From Dysgonamonadaceae bacterium (lineage in GTDB: Bacteria; Bacteroidota; Bacteroidia; Bacteroidales; Azobacteroidaceae): DNA of 8,114 nucleotides. The DNA is taken from NCBI GenBank assembly GCA_031255425.1, contig JAIRSN010000021.1, positions 1-8,114 of the forward strand. Direction: 5' to 3'. The stretch's first letter is position 1. Every line of letters begins with the position of its first letter. The translations under genes were made by a program, and so were the position numbers. Below, in pieces: positions 1 to 5,542 of the stretch. The notes under the pieces were generated by a model, which saw only the letters and a program-made list of their open reading frames with translations, was not told the origin of the DNA and did not search any database.

Positions 1-26
1 AAAATCGGAATATACGGAAAAAAATG

Positions 27-46
27 AATTGTTAATTAATTGTTAA
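27..46. repeat. Short direct repeat upstream of the putative RNA promoter
   Basis: The 9-mer AATTGTTAA occurs at 27-35 and again at 38-46, an 11-bp period or about one helical turn, about 22 bp upstream of the -33 box at 68-71. It could be a paired regulator site or an A/T-rich upstream promoter element. It could also be chance, because the surrounding 60 bases are very A/T-rich. No gene is visible in 1-100, and no upstream gene end can be recognised. Confidence 0.3.
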
Positions 47-67
47 ATCAGACAAGACACTTGGATA

Positions 68-98
68 TTAGCATAGAATACGCGGGATTCTAACTTTA
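68..98 (+). promoter_or_regulatory. Bacteroidota-type promoter for the inverted-repeat RNA
   Basis: TTAG at 68-71 matches the -33 box (TTTG) at three of four positions. A 19-bp spacer follows, then TAACTTTA at 91-98, which matches TAnnTTTG at all but the last base. Transcription would start about five bases later, near 102-106. That is the first base pair of the long inverted repeat at 101-217, and this coincidence is the main support. A small imperfect hairpin (TAGAAT 74-79 with ATTCTA 87-92) overlaps the spacer and may be incidental. Confidence 0.6.
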
Positions 99-101
99 TC
101 T

Positions 102-240
102 GTTTACAGAGGTTCTGAACTACCTATACATGCAAATAAGTTATGCCCACGCTTTCTACGCGAGCGTTTACTTACTTATCCTTGCATGTATTGAAATTGT
201 TCAGATTTCTGTAAACAAGAATAAAAGCTAACGCTTTCTT
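102..240 (+). ncRNA. Putative rod-shaped small RNA, 6S-RNA-like
   Basis: The sequence folds into one long hairpin. The closing stem is 101-110 with 208-217 (10 perfect pairs). It continues through two G-U pairs and one bulge to 120/199. An internal loop follows (121-126 against 191-198). A second stem pairs 127-135 with 182-190, then 136-141 with 174-179 across a CC bulge. After another open region, a terminal hairpin (149-153 with 163-167) is capped by a 9-nt loop. A promoter sits directly upstream. A closing stem, central bubble and apical stem is the 6S RNA layout, the RNA that binds RNA polymerase by imitating an open promoter; the 5' bubble strand reads TACCTA, faintly like a -7 box. The 3' end is uncertain: a weak hairpin with TTTCTT ends near 240, and a strong terminator lies at 353-395. 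A small inverted-repeat mobile element is the main alternative. No characteristic 6S primary sequence was recognised. Confidence 0.55.
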
Positions 241-301
241 AAATTAAATATGTATAAAAATCGGTTTTTATGCTTTAATCAATGCTTTGTAAAAAAAACC
301 G
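224..301 (+). other. Series of A/T-rich hairpins between the putative RNA and aroK
   Basis: Three small inverted repeats lie here. AAAGC 224-228 pairs with GCTTT 233-237 and is followed by CTT. ATAAAAA 254-260 pairs with TTTTTAT 265-271 around a TCGG loop. CGGTTTTT 262-269 can instead pair with AAAAACCG 294-301, which excludes the second hairpin. ATGCTTT is repeated at 270-276 and 282-288 inside that loop. They could be weak terminators or processing sites for the upstream RNA. All are mostly A-T pairs in A/T-rich DNA, so chance is a real possibility. No coding signal is seen. Confidence 0.3.
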
Positions 302-352
302 CACAAAAATAGTGAAAATCTTTGAAAATACAATACCTTGCCTCTTTAAAAT

Positions 353-395
353 ATAAAAGCGGCTGTGCCGCCCGCCGCAACCGCTTTTATTTTTG
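353..395. terminator. Strong bidirectional intrinsic terminator upstream of aroK
   Basis: ATAAAAGCGG (353-362) and CCGCTTTTAT (381-390) form ten perfect pairs around an 18-nt GC-rich loop. TTTTTG follows on the + strand, and the mirror T-run lies on the - strand (complement of 347-358). On the + strand it would end transcripts coming from the putative small RNA region. Its T-tract lies inside the aroK -33 region, so read-through into aroK should be limited. Confidence 0.8.
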
Positions 396-415
396 CCTCA
401 AACGGATTACTTTTG
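385..415 (+). promoter_or_regulatory. aroK promoter
   Basis: TACTTTTG at 408-415 is a perfect TAnnTTTG box. TTTT at 385-388, 19 bp upstream, is a 3/4 match to the -33 TTTG. The predicted start of transcription is near 420, which leaves a leader of only about 12 nt with no Shine-Dalgarno sequence. This placement rules out the upstream TTG at 393 as the aroK start. Confidence 0.7.
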
Positions 416-431
416 CAAAATAGTTTCGTAT

Positions 432-971
432 ATGCAAAAAATATTCTTAATCGGTTACATGGGAGCGGGAAAAACGACAATCGGCAAACGGCTGTCTCAA
501 AAATTGAACCTGCAATTTATCGACCTGGATTTATTTATCGAAAGCCGTTACCGGAAAACAATCAACGAGTTGTTTGCCGAAAAAGGCGAAGAACATTTCC
601 GGGACATCGAACGGAAAGCCCTGCTTGAAGTTTCCCAATTTGAAAATGTAGTTATTTCGACCGGCGGAGGCACGCCTTGTTTTTTTGACAATGCGTCTGT
701 TATGAACGGATTAGGGAAAACCGTCTATTTGAAGATTTCCCCGGACGAACTGATCCGGCGCCTGATAACCGGCAGGCGCGACCGGCCGCTGGTAAAGGAT
801 AAAAATAAGGAGGAGATGGAACGGTTTATCATCGAAACCCTTGCCGAAAGGGAGCCGTTCTATAACCAGGCGGCTATCGTTTTCGATGCGACTCACCTGA
901 CAAGCGATTTGAATCACATTGTCGAGGAATTATCCCTTCAATTAGGGAACGGATCCGGCAACGACCGCTGA
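432..971 (+). CDS. aroK: Shikimate kinase
   Basis: Cytoplasmic enzyme that phosphorylates shikimate with ATP to give shikimate 3-phosphate, the fifth step of chorismate and aromatic amino acid synthesis. The 179-residue product has the normal family length. Visible motifs are the P-loop GYMGAGKT (8-15), the DLD pair (Asp31, Asp33) that contacts shikimate and Mg2+, Arg57 and the STGGGTP loop (Gly78-80) of the shikimate pocket, the lid arginine in RDRPL (Arg118), and Arg140 in REPFY. The ATG at 432 is chosen because MQKIFLIGYMG is the usual N-terminus of the family. The longer frame back to a TTG at 393 would start upstream of the predicted transcript. The gene appears monocistronic, with its own promoter and a terminator shared with pckA, which faces it. 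No other shikimate-pathway gene is in the window. The family assignment is secure; the symbol aroK rather than aroL is convention. Confidence 0.96.
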   Translation: MQKIFLIGYMGAGKTTIGKRLSQKLNLQFIDLDLFIESRYRKTINELFAEKGEEHFRDIERKALLEVSQFENVVISTGGGTPCFFDNASVMNGLGKTVYLKISPDELIRRLITGRRDRPLVKDKNKEEMERFIIETLAEREPFYNQAAIVFDATHLTSDLNHIVEELSLQLGNGSGNDR

Positions 972-986
972 GGTTTGCCGGAAGCC

Positions 987-1045
987 AAAAAAAAGAACAC
1001 GGATACCACTGAATAAATCAGTATATCCGTGTTCTCTTTTTGTTT
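987..1045. terminator. Shared bidirectional terminator between convergent aroK and pckA
   Basis: The arms 994-1005 and 1024-1035 pair perfectly over 12 bases (core GAACACGGATA). After a small internal loop the stem continues with ACTGA 1008-1012 and TCAGT 1018-1022 around an ATAAA loop. An A-run (987-994) precedes it and CTCTTTTTG follows it, so it works as a terminator on both strands. It begins 16 bases after the aroK stop and ends 11 bases before the pckA stop. Confidence 0.92.
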
Positions 1046-1055
1046 ATTTCCGGAC

Positions 1056-2651
1056 TTACAACTGCGGGCCGGAAGCAATCAGCGCTCTGCCGGCTTCCGT
1101 ATCGGTGTATTGTTCGAAATTCTTGATATACTTAGCCGCCAGCGATTTTGCTTTGGTTTCCCATTCGGAAACGGGAGCGTAAGTATCCCTGGGATCGAGG
1201 ATGCCTTGCGAAACATTGTTCAATGCTTTCGGGGCATAAAGATTCAGAATCGGGATATGTACCTTTTCGGCTTTCAGGATGGAGCCGTCGATGATGGCGT
1301 CGATGATGGCGCGGGTATCTTTGATGGAGATCCGTTTGCCCGTTCCGTTCCAACCGGTGTTTACTAAGTAAGCGGTCGCGTTATGCTCTTTCATTTTATC
1401 TGCCAACACTTTGGCGTAGATGGTCGGATGCAAAGTCAGGAACGCTTCCCCGAATGCAGGAGAGAACGAGGGGACGGGTTCGGTAATTCCGCGTTCCGTG
1501 CCCGCCAACTTGGATGTATAACCGCAAAGGAAGTGATACTGAGCCGATTTTTCGTCCAGGATAGAAACCGGAGGAAGCACTCCGAAGGCATCGGCGCTCA
1601 GGTAAATAATCTTGGAAGCATGTCCGGCACGCGAAGGTAGAACGATTTTATTGATGAAATAAATCGGATAGGATACGCGGGTATTTTCCGTCTTGGAGGC
1701 GGATTTCGCGTAATTGGGCGTTCCGTCGGCTTCCACCGTTACGTTTTCCAGCAGGGCATCGCGCCGGATGGCACGCCATATATCCGGTTCGTTTTCTTCA
1801 CTCAAATCGACCACCTTGGCATAGCAACCGCCTTCGTAGTTGAAAACGCCTTTATTGTCCCATCCGTGTTCGTCGTCGCCGATCAGGAAGCGTTTCGGGT
1901 CTGCGGAGAGGGTTGTTTTCCCGGTACCGGAGAGTCCGAAGAACACTGCTACATCGCCCTTTTCGCCTACGTTTGCCGAGCAATGCATGGATGCAATGCC
2001 TTTCAAGGGCAGGTAGAAATTCATCAGGGAGAAGATACCTTTTTTCATTTCGCCGCCGTACCACGTTCCGCCGATCACCGCTGTCTTTTGCGACAGGTTG
2101 AAAAGCACAAACACATCGGAGTTCAAGCCTTGTTCTTTCCAGTTCGGGTTGGTTACTTTCGAACCGTTCATGACAACAAAGTCGGGTTCTCCGAAGTTGG
2201 CCAGATCGTACAAAGAAGGACGGATAAACATATTGGTCACAAAGTGAGCCTGCCAAGCGACCTCCATAATAAAGCGCACCTTCATGCGGGTATCTTCGTT
2301 GGCGCCGCAGAAGCAGTCCACGACATACAGTTTCTTTACGGAACCAAGCCTTTGGGTAACCAGCCCCTTGCAATGATCCCACACCGCGGTGTTGACCGGA
2401 CGATTGATAACCCCGTCCCACCACATATTTTTTTCGGTGATTGCATCTTTTACAAAATATTTATCTTTGGGAGAACGACCGGTGAAAATACCCGTATCAA
2501 CAGATACAGCGCCGGTGTTTGTTTCAACGCCTTTTTCGAACCCTTCGTTATTCGGGTCGGTTTCAGCCTCAAAAAGCTGTTGATAAGTAGGGTTATGAAC
2601 AATCTCATAATTACCCGAAATGCCATACTTGCTTAAATCTAATCTTGCCAT
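1056..2651 (-). CDS. pckA: Phosphoenolpyruvate carboxykinase (ATP type)
   Basis: Cytoplasmic enzyme that interconverts oxaloacetate + ATP with PEP + CO2 + ADP. In gluconeogenesis it makes PEP. In anaerobic Bacteroidales it is known to run mainly as a CO2-fixing, ATP-yielding step toward succinate. The 531 residues are close to the usual 530-540. Visible motifs are TGRSPKDKY (57-65, substrate arginine 59), the [12 protein letters not shown] region (194-205) with metal and substrate ligands, the kinase-1a P-loop GLSGTGKTT (239-247), the metal-binding [10 protein letters not shown] (256-265), EGGCYAK (273-279) and Arg325 in RVSYP. The P-loop form and length identify the ATP rather than the GTP family. 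The ATG at 2651 fits the family N-terminus ([11 protein letters not shown]). The leader is about 58 nt, A-rich and without a Shine-Dalgarno sequence. The gene stands alone, convergent with aroK and divergent from the mannosidase operon. Confidence 0.98.
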   Translation of the reverse strand: MARLDLSKYGISGNYEIVHNPTYQQLFEAETDPNNEGFEKGVETNTGAVSVDTGIFTGRSPKDKYFVKDAITEKNMWWDGVINRPVNTAVWDHCKGLVTQRLGSVKKLYVVDCFCGANEDTRMKVRFIMEVAWQAHFVTNMFIRPSLYDLANFGEPDFVVMNGSKVTNPNWKEQGLNSDVFVLFNLSQKTAVIGGTWYGGEMKKGIFSLMNFYLPLKGIASMHCSANVGEKGDVAVFFGLSGTGKTTLSADPKRFLIGDDEHGWDNKGVFNYEGGCYAKVVDLSEENEPDIWRAIRRDALLENVTVEADGTPNYAKSASKTENTRVSYPIYFINKIVLPSRAGHASKIIYLSADAFGVLPPVSILDEKSAQYHFLCGYTSKLAGTERGITEPVPSFSPAFGEAFLTLHPTIYAKVLADKMKEHNATAYLVNTGWNGTGKRISIKDTRAIIDAIIDGSILKAEKVHIPILNLYAPKALNNVSQGILDPRDTYAPVSEWETKAKSLAAKYIKNFEQYTDTEAGRALIASGPQL

Positions 2652-2713
2652 TTTTTTAACTATTTAATTTACGATTTATTTTGAATATCTTTTTTTTTAT
2701 GTTTTACGGCATG

Positions 2714-2745
2714 CAAAAGTACGGCTTTTCTTCCAAGTACGCAAA
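2714..2745 (-). promoter_or_regulatory. pckA promoter
   Basis: Read on the - strand, TTTG (2745-2742), a 20-bp spacer and TACTTTTG (2721-2714) match both boxes of the Bacteroidota primary-sigma promoter exactly. The transcript would begin near 2709 and carry a leader of about 58 nt before the pckA ATG at 2651. This is the best promoter in the window. Confidence 0.8.
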
Positions 2746-2923
2746 AATTACGGCAACGAAAATCAATCGGCAAAAGCCATAAAAAACGTAAGCCCGGAAG
2801 TCCCGGACTTGTGCCAATTGCCTGAAGTTGCATTACGTGCCGCCAAAGCAAGGTGTTCGAAATATAAACGCAACATCTGATTATTTGATACAAAACAATG
2901 CCTATGAAGCGAAGGAAATTTTT
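2746..2923. other. Intergenic stretch with no recognised gene
   Basis: This lies between the pckA promoter and the next + strand promoter motif. The only structures seen are a 5-bp hairpin with a triloop (AAGTC 2798-2802 with GACTT 2806-2810) and a 6-bp distant pair (ACGTAA 2786-2791 with TTACGT 2833-2838). Both are compatible with chance. No frame here shows a recognisable protein. Confidence 0.4.
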
Positions 2924-2931
2924 TACTTTTG
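2924..2931 (+). promoter_or_regulatory. Orphan perfect -7 promoter motif
   Basis: TACTTTTG, followed by CACTCGCAA, is identical to the -7 box of aroK, pckA and the gene at 8061. No convincing -33 box lies 19-20 bp upstream (2901-2904 reads CCTA), so the promoter is weaker or needs an activator. No protein gene starts close downstream. A transcript from about 2936 would cover the folded region up to the terminator at 3200-3243. Confidence 0.45.
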
Positions 2932-2935
2932 CACT

Positions 2936-3236
2936 CGCAACAGGCGATTGTGGATATGGACTTAAAAATATATTTCCGGTAAATGGTAAAGGCAACTTTT
3001 TTTTGGGTTGTGAACGGTAAGTCAAATACCACCTATCATTCAGAAATCAAGTAAGAAATCTTTCTCGTATTTATATAAGTTGGAGTTGTCTTTACCGGAA
3101 CCGGATATACCAAACGGCAAACAAAGAATCCAGGTAAATTTTAAAAGGGTGTGAATCCCACGCAAGGCGCAACGGGTGACCGCGTCTTAAAACATAAAAT
3201 CCGGAACGAAAAAATTGGTTTTGTTCCGGACATTTT
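2936..3236 (+). ncRNA. Possible structured RNA or abandoned leader, about 300 nt
   Basis: The stretch is bounded by a -7 promoter motif and an intrinsic terminator and has long-range pairing. CGCAA 2936-2940 pairs with TTGTG 2948-2952. GGTAAAGGCAAC (2985-2996) pairs with GTTGTCTTTACC (3085-3096), twelve pairs with one G-U. Outside it, CCGGT 2976-2980 pairs with ACCGG 3100-3104, and the TATA-rich flanks can extend this to 2969/3109. A 3' part (3142-3185) resembles a riboswitch core. No conserved RNase P RNA, tmRNA, SRP RNA or tRNA signature was found. The reading frames are short and broken by stops. Alternatives are an inverted-repeat element (arms 2969-2996 and 3085-3109), or a leader once attached to a lost gene. 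The function is unknown. Confidence 0.35.
3142..3185 (+). promoter_or_regulatory. Partial match to a cobalamin riboswitch core
   Basis: AAAAGGG is followed by the loop TGTGAAT (3150-3156) closed by CCC, then GCAAGGCGCAAC (3162-3173) and GGGTGACC (3174-3181). The cobalamin riboswitch core as I remember it has GGTGnnAATCC, then GC, then CCCGCNAC and TGTGACC in this order, so the right half is similar. The GGGAA segment before the loop and the B12-box segment downstream (CAG-GA-ACC-GCC type) are not found. ACGC 3160-3163 can pair with GCGT 3182-3185. Either this is a decayed riboswitch or a chance likeness. Confidence 0.2.
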
Positions 3237-3243
3237 GTATTTT
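3200..3243 (+). terminator. Intrinsic terminator upstream of the mannosidase operon
   Basis: TCCGGAAC (3200-3207) pairs perfectly with GTTCCGGA (3223-3230). The stem extends inward through a G-T pair and three A-T pairs (3208-3211 with 3219-3222). CATTTTGTATTTT follows. It would end transcripts coming from the promoter motif at 2924. Its T-rich tail contains the likely -7 box of the next operon, so the two elements overlap. Confidence 0.7.
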
Positions 3244-3245
3244 AG
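3215..3245 (+). promoter_or_regulatory. Likely promoter of the GH92 operon
   Basis: TTGG at 3215-3218, 19 bp, then TATTTTAG at 3238-3245 (7 of 8 to TAnnTTTG), followed by CCCTGCAA. The start would be near 3250, giving a leader of about 15 nt before the ATG at 3265, like aroK and the gene at 8061. The -33 half lies in the loop and 3' arm of the preceding terminator hairpin. Confidence 0.5.
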
Positions 3246-3264
3246 CCCTGCAATTTTAAACCAA

Positions 3265-5532
3265 ATGAAACGTATTTTTTCTCTTTCTTGCTTCCTTTGT
3301 GCCTTTTATCTCCTTTCGCCGGGAAATAATCCGGTCGATTTCGTGAATGTGTTGATGGGAACGCAATCGAAACCGGACTTGTCTTCCGGGAATACTTATC
3401 CGGCAATCGCGCTGCCGTGGGGAATGAATTTCTGGATGCCGCAAACCGGGAAAATGGGCGACGGTTGGGGCTATACTTACGATGCGGACAAAATTCGAGG
3501 GTTCAAACAAACGCATCAACCCAGCCCGTGGATCAATGATTACGGTCAGTTCGCCATTATGCCTGTCTGCGGACCGTTGGTCTTTGACCAGGACGACCGC
3601 GCAAGCTGGTTCTCCCACAAGGCGGAGGTTGCGAAGCCGTATTATTACAGGGTCTACCTGGCGGATCACGATGTGACAACGGAAATTACGCCGACTGAAC
3701 GCGCCGCGTTTTTCCGCTTTACATTTCCCGAAACGGAAAATGCCCGCGTCATTGTAGACGCTTTTGATGAGGGCTCTTTTGTGAAAATTATTCCCCGGGA
3801 AAATAAAATCGTCGGTTATACAACGAAAAACAGCGGCGGTGTGCCGGATAATTTCAAGAATTATTTTGTGATTCGGTTTGATAAACCTTTTACTTTCCGG
3901 CAGGTGGTGAAGAATGGCAACATTATGGACGGGCAGGACGAGGTAACCGCCGACCATGCCGGCGCGATTGTGAGCTTCTCTACCGGAAAGGGCGAAAAAG
4001 TGCATGCGCGCGTGGCGTCGTCTTTCATAAGTCCGGAACAGGCCGAACGGAATTTGAACGAATTGGCCGGCGATTTCGAGACGGTCAAGGCAAAGGGACG
4101 GCAAATCTGGAACGAAACCCTCGGACGAATCCGGATAGAGGATGATGAAGTGGACAATATCCGGACTTTTTACTCCACTTTTTACCGTTCGGTCTTGTTC
4201 CCGAGGAAATTCTACGAAATAGATGCCGGGGGCAACGTTTTTCATTACAGTCCTTACAACGGGAAGGTCGAAGCCGGCTACCTGTTTACCGATACGGGCT
4301 TTTGGGATACGTTCCGGTGCCTGTTTCCGTTCCTGAACCTGGTATTTCCTTCCATAAGCAGGCAGATGCAGGAGGGGTTGGTTCATGCGTTCAGGGAAAG
4401 CGGCTTCCTCCCCGAATGGGCAAGCCCGGGGCACCGGAATTGCATGATTGGGAATAATTCGGCTTCCGTCGTTGCGGACGCTTACCTGAAAGGCTTGCGA
4501 GGCTACGATATTCAGGCGCTGTACGAAGCGGTTCTGAAAGGGACCGGTCACGTACATCCGGAGGTAAATTCCACGGGACGCCTGGGATACGATTATTACA
4601 ATGAATTGGGTTATGTTCCTTACGATGTCGGAATCAATGAAAACGCCGCGCGTACGCTGGAATATGCCTACGACGACTGGACGATTTATCAACTTGCCAA
4701 AGCCTTGAACCGCCCGGACGAGGAGGTGAATCTTTTTGCCCGGCGTGCGAAGAATTATCGTCATCTTTTTGATAAAGAGTCCCAACTGATGCGCGGGAAA
4801 AATCGGGACGGAACGTTTCAATCCCCGTTTAATCCTTTGAAATGGGGAGATGCCTTTACCGAAGGGAACAGCCTGCATTATACCTGGTCGGTGTTTCACG
4901 ATGTGCAGGGACTGATCGACCTGATGGGTGGAAAGGCGGCGTTTAACCGGATGCTGGATTCGGTGTTTCTTATTCCGCCGCATTTCGATGCCGGATATTA
5001 TGGGTATGTCATCCACGAAATCCGGGAAATGCAACTGATGAATATGGGCAATTATGCACACGGCAACCAGCCGATGCAACATGCCCTGTATCTGTATAAC
5101 TATTCCGGGGAGCCGTGGAAAGCGCAATACCGGCTGCGCGAAGTGATGGAGAAACTTTACCGCCCCACGCCGGACGGATACTGCGGCGACGAGGACAACG
5201 GGCAAACTTCGGCTTGGTTTGTCTTTTCGGCGTTGGGATTTTACCCGGTTTGTCCCGGGACCAATGAATATGTGATCGGAACGCCCCTTTTCCGGAAGGC
5301 GGTAATCGAACTGGAAAACGGGGAAAAGGTGACCGTCTCGACCAACAACGAACGGAACCAGCCGTATATTCAATCACTGAAAATAAACGGCACGGAATAT
5401 ACCAAAAACTACGTAACGCACGACAGGCTTCTGAAAGGAGTGACTATGACATTCGAACTGTCGGACTTACCGAATAAACAGCGAGGCATCTGCGATTCGG
5501 ACGCCCCCTATTCTTTTTCCAAACAATATTGA
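3265..5532 (+). CDS. Secreted GH92 alpha-mannosidase, alpha-1,2 type
   Basis: Exo-acting, Ca2+-dependent, inverting alpha-mannosidase of glycoside hydrolase family 92, 755 residues, typical length. An N-terminal signal (KR, then a hydrophobic run 4-17) predicts export to the periplasm or beyond. A beta-sandwich domain (about 25-270) precedes an (alpha/alpha)6 barrel (about 290-740). The catalytic acid is Glu533 in FTEGNSLHYTW; the catalytic base region is Asp642-Glu643-Asp644 in GDEDNGQTSAW. His584-Glu585 (VIHEIRE) is the pair tied to alpha-1,2 specificity in Bt3990, and Trp89 probably matches that enzyme's substrate-binding tryptophan. The ATG at 3265 is chosen because it begins the signal peptide and lies just after the predicted promoter; the open frame back to a GTG at 3151 crosses a terminator hairpin. 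It is followed after 10 nt by a second GH92 gene. Linkage specificity is inferred from residues recalled from the literature. Confidence 0.93.
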   Translation: MKRIFSLSCFLCAFYLLSPGNNPVDFVNVLMGTQSKPDLSSGNTYPAIALPWGMNFWMPQTGKMGDGWGYTYDADKIRGFKQTHQPSPWINDYGQFAIMPVCGPLVFDQDDRASWFSHKAEVAKPYYYRVYLADHDVTTEITPTERAAFFRFTFPETENARVIVDAFDEGSFVKIIPRENKIVGYTTKNSGGVPDNFKNYFVIRFDKPFTFRQVVKNGNIMDGQDEVTADHAGAIVSFSTGKGEKVHARVASSFISPEQAERNLNELAGDFETVKAKGRQIWNETLGRIRIEDDEVDNIRTFYSTFYRSVLFPRKFYEIDAGGNVFHYSPYNGKVEAGYLFTDTGFWDTFRCLFPFLNLVFPSISRQMQEGLVHAFRESGFLPEWASPGHRNCMIGNNSASVVADAYLKGLRGYDIQALYEAVLKGTGHVHPEVNSTGRLGYDYYNELGYVPYDVGINENAARTLEYAYDDWTIYQLAKALNRPDEEVNLFARRAKNYRHLFDKESQLMRGKNRDGTFQSPFNPLKWGDAFTEGNSLHYTWSVFHDVQGLIDLMGGKAAFNRMLDSVFLIPPHFDAGYYGYVIHEIREMQLMNMGNYAHGNQPMQHALYLYNYSGEPWKAQYRLREVMEKLYRPTPDGYCGDEDNGQTSAWFVFSALGFYPVCPGTNEYVIGTPLFRKAVIELENGEKVTVSTNNERNQPYIQSLKINGTEYTKNYVTHDRLLKGVTMTFELSDLPNKQRGICDSDAPYSFSKQY

Positions 5533-5542
5533 AATACGCTTT

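Noticed and set aside
393..431. An N-terminal extension of aroK from a TTG codon.
   Set aside because: The TTG is upstream of the predicted transcription start and inside the terminator tail; the ATG at 432 gives the normal family N-terminus.
1866..2636. A 256-codon frame opposite pckA.
   Set aside because: It is in phase with pckA codons, and pckA is certain from its motifs; this is a shadow frame.
2904..3019. A 38-codon frame beginning MKRRKFFTFALAT, resembling a small exported peptide.
   Set aside because: It contains a perfect -7 promoter motif and part of an RNA stem, has no ribosome-binding or promoter evidence of its own, and is short enough to be chance.
2669..3032. Two - strand frames of 118 and 89 codons in the pckA upstream region.
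   Set aside because: They overlap each other and the pckA promoter, their composition is unlike the real genes here, and no family resemblance is seen.
3147..3159. A tRNA T-arm, suggested by GGG-TGTGAAT-CCC.
   Set aside because: The loop is not TTCRANY, the stem has only three pairs, and no acceptor, D or anticodon arm can be placed upstream.
3151..3264. An N-terminal extension of the first mannosidase from a GTG codon.
   Set aside because: It would run through a terminator hairpin and bury the signal peptide that starts at the ATG at 3265.
3256..5373. A 705-codon open frame antisense to the first mannosidase.
   Set aside because: It lies codon-in-phase with the sense gene, so it stays open only because the mannosidase avoids the codons TTA, CTA and TCA. 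The translated product shows no recognisable domain, while the sense frame has clear GH92 motifs.
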